This document shows positions 1 through 34,035 of a stretch of 64,000 nt of DNA, in pieces. Source of the stretch: Mastigias papua (taxonomy: Eukaryota > Cnidaria > Scyphozoa > Rhizostomeae > Mastigiidae); NCBI GenBank assembly GCA_964019165.1, contig OZ025273.1:2810501-2874500 (forward strand). Direction: 5' to 3'. Both the position numbers and the translations under genes were made by a program. The notes beneath the pieces are model-generated. The model had not been told where the DNA came from. It made no database searches and was given only the letters and a program-made list of their open reading frames with translations. Positions within the stretch are counted from its first letter, which is position 1, and each line of letters opens with the position of its first letter.

Positions 1-342
1 GGTCATATTTGAATGGTCTTTTATTAACCTTTTACACCAGGAATGCTATCGATGTTGTGCGCATATTCCTACTGGGGTCAATTAACATCCAACTTCGAGG
101 ACAGGTAACGGTACAACTTTGTTTCACCATGCTACGCTACTGAGTAAGAGTCCACAGAACTTTAATTCCATGTCCATTTTGGGTCACTTCCTGGCAACCA
201 AACTATTTTCCAACAGGAAACAGGATTAATCCGAAACCATACCATACAGGCAACTATATGACTAAACCTGATCACCCTATTTATAATTACCACTCCAATT
301 ACAATCACATATGGTTTGTAGCTATTAGGGCCTATTCCATAC
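1..342. other. Intergenic, nothing recognised
   Basis: AT-rich sequence without a convincing ORF, splice-bounded exon or repeat. It ends at the left arm of a fold-back element. Confidence 0.5.
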
Positions 343-706
343 ATATCAAGGAGCTTCATAAAACTCAATTTTACTCAAAATTTTGACAAATGCCACAAAA
401 TGTTGTACTCGTAGATCTTGTATTAGTGTTGTACTTCACTAATTAAGTGGTGGCACACCTGGGAAAATTTGCCTCTAGCCAGGAAATGTTGTTGAAAATA
501 TGGTTGTTTTCATGCCATCCCATTCGGACAATAGTTGAAAAAACACCATATTTTCAAAAGCATTTCTTGGATAGAGGCAAATTTTCCTAGGTGTGCCACC
601 ACTTAATTAGTGAAGTACAACACTAATACAAGATCTACGAGTACAGCATTTTGTGGCATTTGTCAAAATTTTGAATAAAATTCAGTTTTATGAAGTCACT
701 TGATAT
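343..706. mobile_element. Fold-back MITE, ~364 bp
   Basis: Two arms of roughly 170 bp are inverted copies of each other. The outer parts read ATATCAAG, then CTTCATAAAACT, on the left, and their reverse complement at 691-706. Arms stay similar through the segment CCTCTAGCCAGGAAATG (left) and its complement near 565-585, leaving a short loop around 515-537. No ORF lies inside, so it is a non-autonomous DNA element. The flanks do not show a clear target duplication, so the superfamily is not assigned. Confidence 0.8.
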
Positions 707-2203
707 CTTCTACAATATAGGCCTGAATTGCGTACAAACAAGCATTGAAGGATAAGACGTGGTATTTTTCTTGATAGTGTGGATTTGTATGCGCTGTAAA
801 GCTATTAGTTGTTTACCAAAACAGATCAAGCCTAGACAATGATGCCAAAGGTCAGAAGCGGCCCTAATTCAGGCGTTCCTGATAGGGTGATCATAAAATA
901 AAATACTGCGAGAGATTGCATGCAGCCTTGTCTTTCTAGTTGTTGGAATCTGAACACCGTTATACTCCCCACTTTAGGAAAGGATCCAAATTTCTAAATG
1001 TCGTCGAATGTGAATCTGCTATGGAATCTTCTTTGAACTGTTCTGCTTTCAATTTATAAATGATAGGCCAGGAAATACTAAAGCGACAATGGTAACAACG
1101 GTAATATGCTCTAACAATCCACTTTCAAACAACGGAACAGAGTAATAGGCGATGCTGCCTTACAATATGTTGCCTATTTCAATATGGAGCCTGTTGTCAA
1201 GTGAGTTTGATTTTCGTACCCATGAAGGGCGCTGCGCATTTTTCACGCATGTCAAATGCATTTTTCCATCTGGCTCTCCGAAATATAAAGTACGGTAAAA
1301 AACCATGCATGAGAACCTAAAATTTTGAAATGAGCCTGCTTGTGTTCTTATTTGGTGAGACAAATCTTCTAACCAGGGCGCAGGTTCTTAACATAGGATT
1401 CTAGACAAATGCCATAAAAGGGATAGTTAAGCATTGAAATTTTATGGCCGCGTACAGTCTGTGATCCTTTACTTTTAGCCAAATTTGTTTGTTCTTGGCC
1501 TAGCCAATTTCACACCGATCTTGTTTGTAAGGGTTTTGGAGCATCATTGAATTAGGTTGAAAGGTAACAAATACTTGCTGGGTTTACTTCTCAGTGGATA
1601 GAGAATGAAACAATTTATAAGAAACTATTTAGAATATCAGGCTGGAAAGGTTCTAATTAATTGATATCAAAATGTGCAAATTTCAGACTGGAGGTTCTTA
1701 CTAAATGAATGTTCCTATTTACGGGTTTTTACTGTATTAATTATAACATTCCGAACAATGCAAAGGGTGCTATTATCAATAGGAAACGAAGCAAAAGTTA
1801 CGCAAAATTATTCGTTTTCTATGCTCTGTTTCTCTCCTCTGTATCAATGTATAACAATAGAAGCAGGGGCGTACATGCCAGGGGGAGACTATTTTATTGA
1901 ATGCTTTGTAAATAAGTAGATGGTCGAATCATGATTTGCAAAAAGTTCAATAGAAGCTTACAGCCCGGTAGGTAAAAGAAAAAAATCATTATTACTAGGA
2001 TACAAGTATTTTAGCTCGTGAAAAAACAAGATATACACTTTCTTCGGTAAAACTTGTACATTTAGACTTTTACACCCAACCTCATTCAAACTTGTCAAGG
2101 TACAATCCTGAGTAGAACCTTTGGTATTGTGTACGCAATTATCTCATTTCAATTCTGACTTTGCTTAGAAACAGAACTGTGCTACTTCCCATCGGACAGA
2201 GGT
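707..2203. other. Region upstream of the GPCR gene, nothing recognised
   Basis: Only short ORFs with no family resemblance are present. It must contain the receptor's promoter and leader, but no clear TATA element or initiator could be picked. Confidence 0.4.
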
Positions 2204-3172
2204 ATGGCAATGCACATACAAAGTGATTTTGTGAATACAACACTTGAAGCGTTGACAGAAGCACCAAGCAATTCACCTCAAGTGATAAACTTTGCGCAGT
2301 GTACAACTTCAGCTGGTATAGTTTACAAATTTCATGGTTCACCAGAAACAGTCTTTTGGGTATTGACAGGTATTGCAGTTATATCACTCAACAGTTTCTG
2401 TATTTATCATGGCAACAACACTTCTCGTCCACGCACACTGTACATCGTTCTCTTAAATTCTCTTATGGCCACTAATATATATGCCGGAGTAGTGATCCAT
2501 TCCATATTTGCCTATCTGTCACAAACTAGTGCGAGGAGCTGCAATCTTCTTAACATTTTCGCTGGGTGTTGCATATTCAATTTGATGTCTACACTTCTAT
2601 CTGTAACTCTCATCACTATAAACAGATTCATGATTCTGAGGTCTGTTAGAGCGATGCAGCAAAACCATTTTCTTCAAAAAGTATCAAAACGAACCTCATA
2701 TTGCGTTTATGTTAGCATTCTGTCATTGAGTCTGGCCATTACATTGATTCGAGCTTACTTTCCGGCGATTGGCTCAATAGTGGTAACCACACTTGGCACA
2801 GCTCTCACTTTATTAGTGATGGTGTTGCTTTGTATACTACATTACAAACTCCATCGTATATCACTCGATCGAAGTGAGAGCTCTGTGTCACCAGATTGCG
2901 GGATTCAACCATTCAAGCGCAGTTTATACGTTCTCAGGCTAACGATTCTGTCACTAATCGTGCTATGCATGCCCTTCATAATTATTTTTATAATACTGCG
3001 GGTGTTTAAATTTCATTCCGGCCCTCTAGCCATCTCCATAACTGCAAAGTTGATTTGGTTTCGCCCAGTAGTCGATCCGATCGCCGACTTGTTGTTTGTT
3101 TTAAAGAGCACGCAATTTCGAAGGAGGGCAGTTGTTCAGCCAGCAGAACGAGTGAAAAATCTGCCGATGTAA
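2204..3172 (+). CDS. Rhodopsin-like (class A) G-protein-coupled receptor, single exon
   Basis: A 322-codon ORF encodes a protein with seven hydrophobic helices at about residues 49-69, 78-104, 113-140, 166-188, 190-213, 241-264 and 275-300. The extracellular N terminus has an NTT glycosylation sequon at 11-13. Helix 1 has an Asn (63) in the usual place, helix 3 ends in N-R-F (140-142), a variant of the D/E-R-Y switch, and helix 7 carries D-P-I-A-D (291-295) in place of NPxxY. These three landmarks in order support class A. The second extracellular loop is very short. The first ATG was chosen; a second Met two codons later could also start. No intron is seen, as in many expanded cnidarian receptor families. 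The ligand cannot be inferred; it may be an orphan lineage-specific receptor. It is convergent with the astacin gene, whose last exon lies about 3.2 kb away. Confidence 0.8.
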   Translation: MAMHIQSDFVNTTLEALTEAPSNSPQVINFAQCTTSAGIVYKFHGSPETVFWVLTGIAVISLNSFCIYHGNNTSRPRTLYIVLLNSLMATNIYAGVVIHSIFAYLSQTSARSCNLLNIFAGCCIFNLMSTLLSVTLITINRFMILRSVRAMQQNHFLQKVSKRTSYCVYVSILSLSLAITLIRAYFPAIGSIVVTTLGTALTLLVMVLLCILHYKLHRISLDRSESSVSPDCGIQPFKRSLYVLRLTILSLIVLCMPFIIIFIILRVFKFHSGPLAISITAKLIWFRPVVDPIADLLFVLKSTQFRRRAVVQPAERVKNLPM

Positions 3173-5399
3173 GCATCTCGGAATATAGCATTATTGGAGA
3201 GGATTTTGCCTTGTGAAAAGGAGGTTAAAAGGACCATGTATGGTTATTTCACAACGTCAAATATTCTTGGAGTTCTATTTAAACTTTAAACTATGGTTTA
3301 AGGCTATTGCAGGGAGACAAAAAGGTAATACAATCATTGAATGAATCTTCTCTCAGATGCTCTTTATATTGTTTGGATGTATCGCTCATACAACAACAAC
3401 GTTGTTGCAATAGGCATTTACGAGTGTGAAATGATAGCCAAATCTCGAAATTGTTTGAATCAAAGAAATCAAAGAACCGAGATTACAGATGACTGTCAAT
3501 AATTTACTTTTTTGTAGAAGTACTATATTGTTAGAGCTTTAATGCACCTTGGGGAAACATGGAAAAGTTCTGTGGACTGTGCGACTACGGTAATGTCCAG
3601 ATCTGTGAAATCTGACCTGTATCAAATGAACTTAGCTATTCTGTCTATCATATAAGGTCAACAAGAATCTAGCAAGCACACAATTATTTTAAACATAGAT
3701 GGTTTAGAATTAAAGCCCCATGATTGGTGGTAAGTCTCTTTCTGTCTTATAGAATCAATGATTATTCATTCGGATTCATTAATATATTTTAAGTGGAGTT
3801 AAGTATTTAAACGCATTATATGTTGATTGCAACTTATCAGTATCAATTCTTGAATTCAATATTTTCCAACAATGTCATCTACGTACGCTAGGAAAGATAA
3901 GTGCAAAAATTATTCCTTCCCTGCTTTATGACAAGAAGTCTCTTCATGATTCTCTGTTTTTCTGCCTGCTGAGAATCAACACCTTTCGGTTGGGCCAAGA
4001 ATTGAATAAGTACCGCAGACGTTATTTTATACGAAGCAAGCAGTTTTATGGATAAAATATATACGTACATATATTTATTTAAATATATATTTATATATTT
4101 ATATGTATATATTATAGTTGCGAACGAATATAGAACATAGCAAGTAACAGTCAATTAACCATTCATGTTACATATTAAATTAAGCATCAATTATACTCAT
4201 TAATCTGAATGTCTCCTTTCGTCCTTTGCTGATAAATCACTTCACTTCTTCTGAAAATGAAAGTTAACTTTTCTCAAAAACTAGGAATGGAAATAAATGC
4301 AGAGCCAGCATGCAAAATACCTATTGAATTCTTCTTCAACAGAGGAAGACTTAGCCAAATCTATTAACGTAGCATAGAAATACAACGATTGCGATCTTCA
4401 GGCGAGCTTACAATCGCATGCATGCTAAAAAACAGAACTCGACTAGGCCATCAATACCAAACTAGTTAGTTAAAGCTGCGTTCTAGTTGAGTAAGTTGAA
4501 TACTATTTCTTTATAATGCGATTTAGGTACAACAAGTAAGGCAGACTTGAGAGTTAGGGACTATGACTCCATGAGAGAGTCCGTCCATGTTGTTCTTTGG
4601 AGGTAAGAAGTATTTCTCGTACTGATCATTTTCATATAACTTTGAGCAGACACGAAGTTAAGCGGGACACGGGGCATTGCTCGTCCAACTTAAAGATGAT
4701 GCCCCTCTTTAGCTGTTCGCCAATTTGAAGATGCAAAAGTATTCAACCTAAAGTATGGTTGTACTTTCCGGTGCTAAATGGAAGGGGACCTTAGAAATTT
4801 GGAATTTGGAACCTTTGCTCCTCTTCGCCAGCCCTGGCTTCATGGCTGCGCTTGAGTAGCAATGACAAGACGACATTTTACCCTGTCGATAGACCTGTGT
4901 TGCTGCAAGGAGCATTTGTTTTCCTGGCCAGGGTGGTAATATGCACTCTATTTCGTAGATGAGAAATGTTTTTATTTTCAGAGCACAGATGATCTCTTCA
5001 TTTTCTAATCAAAACTGGTATATCCGTTGAAAATTCTCTAATACTGATATGGATACACCAGATGCAAACTTTCCATGAATGCCGTTGTAAGGAAGAACTA
5101 TTAGAAATCTATGAGGCTAGAATAAACCATCTTAAATGGACACAGTGCATTCCAATAGATAGAAGTCAAACAGTTGTAACATGTTAAGACTGTATTTATT
5201 ACAATATGCGGTTAAAGGTGGTTTGTCCAAGTCTTTATAGATAGCAAACAGGGAAGGGAAGACTATACTGTACCACATAATCAATATTTTACGTCATTTA
5301 TTCGACACCATACCATATATTTTACGTGGAATCGATCATCGCTTTTTAACTTAGAAACTAGATAGACCTATAGCAGCTGCTAGGCTACTTATTATGGTA
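3173..5399. other. Intergenic, nothing recognised
   Basis: AT-rich sequence between the receptor and a PLE fragment. It includes an imperfect TA/TTTA-rich patch near 4056-4115. No coding similarity was recognised. Confidence 0.45.
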
Positions 5400-5640
5400 A
5401 AAAAATCACGCCACTTTATTGTTCGCTGTAGAAAGCATTTAGGGCTTAACAAGAAAGGGTAAAGCATTAAAGGCGTTTCTCGTGCTTCTATTGATAATTT
5501 CTGTATTGTAGACAAAGCTGACAATGAACTAGATTTAATCATTCATGAGAATTTACTTATTCTTAGGGATCGACCGACACTAAAATCAACACAATTCGTC
5601 CTTACTTTTGTGCCTTTTCTAGCCGTCTTTATTCATGCAT
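5400..5640 (+). pseudogene. Fragment of a Penelope-like element GIY-YIG endonuclease tail
   Basis: The plus-strand reading K-K-S-R-H-F, then R-K-H-L-G-L-N-K-K-G, a TAA stop, S-I-K-G, and finally A-D-N-E-L-D-L-I-I-H-E-N-L-L-I-L-R-D-R-P-T-L matches the C-terminal layout of PLE endonucleases (R-x-x-x-H-L-G block, then an E-S/N-L-x-I block followed by P-x-L). The in-frame stop and absence of a reverse transcriptase upstream make it a dead fragment. A possible decayed hammerhead follows 130 bp downstream, as expected for a PLE 3' region. Confidence 0.6.
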
Positions 5641-5770
5641 ATTAGTCTTCTCGCTTGGTATCTCCATATTTAGGCATCTCCTGTCTTTTTGCATACTTTG
5701 ATTCCCTGTTATTTTTATTCTATCGTTTTCCAACTAGGTTATATAAACTCCCAATTATAACTTTAATCAA

Positions 5771-5808
5771 TTGAGGATGGGACAAGCTCGTCTCCGAACG
5801 TACGTCAT
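5771..5808 (+). ncRNA. Possible decayed hammerhead ribozyme
   Basis: TTGAGGA stands where CTGATGA is expected, then a potential stem II (GGGAC/GTCTCC, imperfect), GAA, a self-complementary ACGTACGT and a final C that would give a GUC cleavage triplet. The core has at least two substitutions, so activity is unlikely. The main support is its position downstream of a PLE endonuclease fragment on the same strand. Confidence 0.25.
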
Positions 5809-6356
5809 CAGATCTGTCAATTTGGTATGTCAGTTGGGTAGGATGTGTCAGCTTAAACTTAAGGCCTTAAACATGGTTTGTCAATTAAGTGGTTTGCCAA
5901 ACAGTTGCTCTTCTTACTATGACCCTCGCAATCTTCGTAGCTGCTCTGATATTAAAAGCTACATGATGCCAGCTAGAAAGGTAAACACTTCAGCAACAAT
6001 TCTAACTAACAGACAGTCAAAAATTTATATCACTATCAAATTTCTAATAGAGAGTATTTTCATGCCATTCTTTTCCCCTGCCCCTCTCCTCCCCTTCCCC
6101 TCCTCTCTCTTCCTATTTCCCCTTTCGACTGAACTTCCAATACGTCAGGACGTAGGTCAATTAGCATTTCTCAATTGCAGTGAGATGCCATCGTTCTATT
6201 GTACTGTAATGAATTGATAGGAAACATTTAACTGTAAAGTGTATGACTTGTTATCTCCATAAAAACGAGCCCAGGATAGTTACCATTGTTGTAAATCGCA
6301 TACAGGAAGCTCTTACAATTCAAGGAAGATAAACAAAATAGACGCCAGTTACCATT

Positions 6357-28663
<22,307 letters not shown>

Positions 28664-28696
28664 TTTGATGCTGACGTATTTGTGGCTTTTCTTTGG

Positions 28697-28760
28697 TTGG
28701 AGTACGCTCACTCTCTAATCGTCTCTCTAACGAGCCTCGGAATCACTGCTGCTACTCTCT
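28697..28760. repeat. Duplicated promoter-proximal segment, copy 1
   Basis: TTGGAGTACGCTCACTCTCT, TAATCGTCTCTCTAAC and ATCACTGCTGCTACT recur in diverged form at 29771-29836. Copy 1 overlaps the presumed transcribed leader of the astacin gene. Confidence 0.65.
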
Positions 28761-28772
28761 GCGCCTTTTATG
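28735..28772 (-). promoter_or_regulatory. Probable core promoter of the astacin gene (TATA-like)
   Basis: On the minus strand CATAAAAGG (28772-28764) precedes the start codon by about 100 bp, with a plausible transcription start near 28738. The leader that would follow contains a GAGAGACG/GAGAGTGAG-rich stretch that is duplicated about 1.07 kb further upstream. Confidence 0.4.
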
Positions 28773-29770
28773 CACGCTAATGTTTGCACTGCGAACTGGG
28801 CACACAAGCAGGGCACACAACTTCATGTTGAACTTTACCTCACCTTACAAGCAAAGCATTCCATTCGTGCTTTCAACAACCATGAATCAGCCATAGCTAC
28901 CAATGAGTTGCATTTTAATTAATGGATTCTTGGAATATGCATTTTGTCTCTATAATAAACAAACTGTCTGCTTTCAGCATGGTAAATTTTGTCACATTCA
29001 GACTTAAATGCGTCTTAAAACTCTTTGACTTCCCAGTAAAATAAACAATTTAGATAAGGTAACTATGAGATGATAAATAGATCGAGAAGACTCTGGTAAG
29101 ACATTTATATAATTAAGTTTCGAAGTGGGTTTAGGGTTTACAATTCGAACTGGAGTCGGGAAGTAAATGCTTTAGTTCATTTCAAGAACCTATCTTTCTT
29201 TGTAATAGTGAGGAAAAGTGATACATCCTCTAGTGTTCATGATTTTTGTAGGATCTCGTTTCTTATAAAAAATGTGCAAACAAGAATACGATAAAGCTTG
29301 ATGCAGCATACCCAAAGTAAAGTCAGACGCAATATTATCATCATCGCTTTTATCCTAGCAAATTTTTGATACAGCTTTCACTTCCATTGTATAGCATCAC
29401 GAAGTACACAATGGGCTATTTTCTATACAAAGCAGCATTTTTTAAAACTTGTTAGAGAAATTTCTCCTCATGTAAAAATCTCATTGCTTATTATTGCACG
29501 ACTTTCTCCAATGTAAATGAGTTAATTATCAAATTCTGCCCAACGTACAAATGTCCATGAAGCTTTCAGAGCAAACGGATGCTTTTCACAAATAAATAAT
29601 AATCCAAGAGGGAATGGAATATGGAGCACTTACCTCATGTGGCCTTTACTGCCTTAAGAATCAAAGTTCTTAAGCCTCGCTGCCACCAAGTCCTACATCG
29701 AAATTAGCAATAAGTATCAATTAGTCTTTGGTATTCAAAATAAATACAAAAAATTAACAATATGTGTTGC

Positions 29771-29836
29771 TTGGAGTACACTTCCTCTCTAATCTTCTCC
29801 CTAACAATCCTTGGATTCACTGCTGCTACTTCCTTC
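29771..29836. repeat. Duplicated promoter-proximal segment, copy 2
   Basis: Diverged direct copy of 28697-28760 (TTGGAGTACACTTCCTCTCT, TTCACTGCTGCTACT). The TATA-like motif and the signal-peptide exon next to copy 1 are not found here. Confidence 0.65.
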
Positions 29837-29861
29837 TACAAAAATAATGTAGATAAATTCG

Positions 29862-29866
<5 letters not shown>

Positions 29867-29941
<75 letters not shown>
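29867..29941. repeat. (TA)n tract left of the paired hammerheads
   Basis: Uninterrupted TA repeat that ends directly before ATTTCTTATG and the minus-strand hammerhead. Confidence 0.95.
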
Positions 29942-29944
<3 letters not shown>

Positions 29945-29949
29945 CTTAT

Positions 29950-29990
29950 GTCGTAGACATTTCGATCTAATACCTTCATCAGTACTAATT
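29950..29990 (-). ncRNA. Hammerhead ribozyme, minus strand of a head-to-head pair
   Basis: Minus strand: CTGATGA (29982-29976), two extra bases, short stem II GGT/ATC (one wobble), GAAA (29963-29960), UGUC with triplet GUC and the cut after 29956. Stem I pairs GTA with TAC. Stem III is A-U plus a U-G wobble, weaker than in the neighbouring copy. Confidence 0.75.
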
Positions 29991-30007
29991 AATATACTAT
30001 CAAGGTA

Positions 30008-30052
30008 AGATTAGTACTGATGACAGATGTTAAATCGAAACGTCTACATTTA
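30008..30052 (+). ncRNA. Hammerhead ribozyme, plus strand of a head-to-head pair
   Basis: CTGATGA (30017-30023), two extra bases, stem II GAT/ATC, GAAA (30037-30040), CGUC with triplet GUC and the cut after 30044. Stem I pairs GTA with TAC. Downstream sequence (ATTTAAGTGAAGTATAT, then GTGGATGCG before a TA tract) resembles the PLE 3' region at 22590-22665, so it is PLE-derived. Confidence 0.85.
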
Positions 30053-30123
30053 AGTGAAGTATATCTCTGATTTTGTCTCTTAGCTATATTCACATACTAT
30101 GTGGATGCGCCTGTGATTCAACT

Positions 30124-30247
<124 letters not shown>

Positions 30248-30319
30248 CACACACTCAACTAGCTGCAATCACAAAGAAATTTGTAAAGAAATATATATAT
30301 ATTTCTATCAATTAATTCA

Positions 30320-33300
30320 GTTGTTTGTATCTAATATAAGAATATGGTGTGTAAGATCTCCATGGCTATTAATTAGTTAGAATGGAATTTGCATAAAAGA
30401 TGTTTTAGGTCACTTGTTACAGTGTTGCCTAAGTAAACGGTTCGAAACGTTTGTCACATGAAATGAATCATTTAAGAAGGACTAGGCTACTTGCCTGTAA
30501 CCTGTTTAATAACTTCTTCTCCCAAAAACAACTTACTGACTACACACGGGCTAGCATTGGTGCGCAAGATCGACATGGGTGGTAGCACGATCGACTGGAG
30601 GGGGGCGATTTTCAAGTAGACCTGACTCCAGAAGTTCTCGTTATGGAGATGAAATTGGCCAATGAAAATGCTTGTAACCTAGAAAAATAACCCATGGGAA
30701 AATACCACATACATCAAATCTTAGTTAATTAGCCTTTAGCTATAATTGTATGCTGCCAAGTATAAACAAATTTTTAATAATAATAAAAATAAGAATTTAC
30801 TACAGGGCGAGCGATGAACTATTTGACAAAGCGAGAAAACAGTGTTCCTAGCAGTTGTTGGAAATTAATTGATATCGGCAAAAGAACCTTTACCATTTGA
30901 ATTGGTAACAATGAAGCTTGCTGCTTCCACAGCGGCCTATTGAGATCAGAAAGACCTATGAAATAACAAGACCTAGCTGCAACATGCTCTCAACAACTTC
31001 CATGCGCAATTCCATCACCGACAAAAATTGGACTATTTCGATAACTCTTCTTCTTGCTATTAACTGATGGATAGCACTTGCGGCCCTCAATCCATATAAG
31101 CGCTTAAAATGGCTCTTAGATTAATGCATGTTGATTTTATCCCAAAATCCTTTACGCTGCAACTCTATGGTTTCTTCAGTGAACCAGGCATGGGCATTTG
31201 TCATGAAAGTTGACTCCTCTATGGGTGTTTTTACTTTCCTTACATTAAATAGAAGCAAGAGGTTATCTGCCTGTCGGGCAAAAGCTGAGTTAGCTCGACA
31301 TGGAAAAGCAAGGTAGCATGAAACTACAGCTTTCGTGAGGATACCACCACACTCTCGCTAATACCTTCAATCCCTCAAGCCGACGACCTTCCTTCCTAAA
31401 GGTAAAATGCATTTCATGAGTGACATCCAACAACAGATTTTTTCAAACCTTTGCATATCTGTTTAGTACTAACCCAGTAGTGAATAACGTAAATGATCGA
31501 ATAACCCCCCAGTGCTGAAAAGTCACCCCTGCCCAGAAAAGCACCCTAGTTTGGGGTCAACATTAAAATACGTACCCCGGGTAGTTATTCGGTCGTTTAC
31601 GGAATGCCAAATCAGCATTCTTAATAAAATTGCAGCTATTGACGCCATAAAACGGTTGAAAGGAAGGCTGCTTACAAGAATGAAGAGTGCCGTGAAACAT
31701 GTGAACTGAAGATGACTGGTACCAAGTCAGACAATACTACCACATAACTTTGCTATTAAACGATCATCACACACCAAATCGTCTAATTTTACAGTACCAC
31801 ATGACATAAGTTGAAAGTACGAAATGAAGATAGGTCTATTTTACAGCCAGATCTAAAAAGCAGATCTTATAGAAAATCTGCACATGTTACTGTTTACAAG
31901 GTTAAAATCACACATGAAAGTTAAAAGTAACTTAGTTCTAATTGACAATAAAACTCTATCCATCAAAACAAGTTTAACGAATAAGTAACAACCACTTTTT
32001 AGTAAATTAAACAAATATTATTTATGAAGTAACTCCTGTTGTCTATACCTGCACAATATTTATCTGAAAATAGGGGGTAGCTTCGCTTTACAAAGAAGGA
32101 CTAGCATGCAGGAAGTGTCATCGAAATGAAAAAGGGGCTTATCATGTCTGTACACTAGCTTCCTAAGAAATTAGATTAATCCATACTTCCAAATCGGGTA
32201 CTGTATGTTGTAAGAGAAAAACCACTGCAACTATTAACATATATCGTTTTCTACATGGACTGTGAGTGAAAAAGTCCGTCCGAAAATTAGGCTGCTGTTT
32301 TAAGTAACACAAGATGATGCTCCAAAGAATAACATGTGGTAAAAATGCTATGACATATAAGGCCTGCTCAGTTCTTCCGCTAAGTGCAGAATTTGTCCAC
32401 CCTGGGTTTTAAGCTCGTGAAAGGGATCTTACGAACTGTCAAAATACCAGGAAGACATTTCTTAACTGTCTCAAACATTGATGGTCGAATCGTTCAGACA
32501 CTAAAATTTAAAATACTTACAATTTGTTAGCTAAATACAGCTACATATAAACAACTCCATGAGTAACAATCAAGTGAGAAAAAGCTCCCAATAACGCAGT
32601 ATTGTGCGAAGGAAGCTGAACATCTCAAAATGCTACGGCCTATCCTGTGTACTTCTAAAGAACTTCATTGTGGGCTCTTTCTAGACAAAAGAAGCTGTAA
32701 AACTAGTTTGTACTTTCGAGTTAGACGTTGAAAACAGTAATCCAACACTCATGGGCTTCACATGAATGATCCCCTGCAAGATTTTTGACACCAGTACAAT
32801 TGTCTAGAGTAAGGGCATTGCATACAAAGGCGAGAAGGAAAGTTCTTTCAATTCTCTCTCCAAAGGGAGTTAAAAGTGAACTCCCAATGTAGAACGAGCA
32901 CCCAAATATGTAAATTCACGTTCTACAATGCACGGTTTTCATCAGGCCGCTTCACTTCAAGGGTACTACAAAATTAGTACCTATAATCTGCTGCAAAGAG
33001 TATACTTCAGAGAGGAATCAGGCTTTTATTCGTCGATGAAAACTCAGCGAACTGCAACACATAGAGTATCGGGGTTCACATGAACTGTCTCTGCTACAGT
33101 CCCTACCAAATAGGTTAGAACAACGAGGTGATTTCAACACACCATTGATTATACATTCCATGATAATGAACCCTTCCTAACGAATAAAAAGACAGCAGTA
33201 TCTGGCATATACTCAAGCCACATCTAGGTCTCAACGACAATCTCCTAATGCTTTTCACTGCTGCTCTTAGGTTGTGCCAGCAAGGCAAATTCTACAGAGA

Positions 33301-34026
33301 AATTCAGAAGAGCAGGCTCTTTGTTTAGCTATACCAAACAAACCAAAGCAATACTTGGGAGATAGAAGATATATATCTACCGTTGAGAAGAAAACTCAAT
33401 CTCGATGTATGGGAGCTCTTCAGTTCAAGGGCTTTTGAAACAATGCTGCTACCTTGTGTTAAATAGCTGTGCAGTATAGATTCTATTGGCAACTCGAATA
33501 CGAACGTTTGGCTCTTCCAATAGTGTATAAATAACATATGTCTATATAGTCAAGGCCTAAAAGTATCTTCAATTTATATGGAAGCAAGACAGACGCCTCA
33601 ACCGCTTGAATCAGTCAAAGAATCACCAATATGTATACTTCACATCAAATGAAAACCTCGAGAGTGTCATCCTACCACTGCACAGGAGGATCAAAAAGTA
33701 TATTTTCCACATCCATTATCATCATGTGTCAAGCTAAGTACACGATGTTCCGAGAAGACGTCTCCTAAAATCGATAAATAACTGGGATATTTAGAATACA
33801 GAGGCATGTTTTGAGTACAAGGTGAAAGGAAGATGGGATGGCTGCTCTAGCGTTAGGCGAATAACTCATCAACACAAAAAACAGGCCCACAGGTTCTCAT
33901 TAAACCCATATTCACAGAAAGATCTACCAATGTGATGGATGATGGATATTCTCTAGCAAGAATAAGCGTGAGATTACCATTCAATAGACAAAAAGCAACA
34001 CCTTTCAGAGGGCATACACGATTTTT
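30320..34026. other. Intergenic, nothing recognised
   Basis: About 3.7 kb without a credible ORF or a repeat matching others in the window. It separates the astacin gene's 5' end from the large inverted-repeat element. Confidence 0.45.
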
Positions 34027-34035
34027 GCAAGCACC
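34027..34035. repeat. 9-bp target-site duplication, left copy
   Basis: GCAAGCACC lies immediately outside the left arm and recurs exactly at 37743-37751 outside the right arm. Confidence 0.9.

Noticed and set aside
5771..6217. 148-codon plus-strand ORF
   Set aside because: No ATG at its upstream end, no recognisable domain, low-complexity Pro/Phe/Ser stretch, and it begins within the presumed ribozyme relic.
30412..30462. CGAAACGTTTG word resembling the 3' half of a PLE hammerhead
   Set aside because: No CTGATGA-like segment or stem II upstream; probably chance or too decayed.
32925..32965. Minus-strand CTGATGA near a GAAC
   Set aside because: Core is wrong (GAAC) and no stem II pairing is seen.
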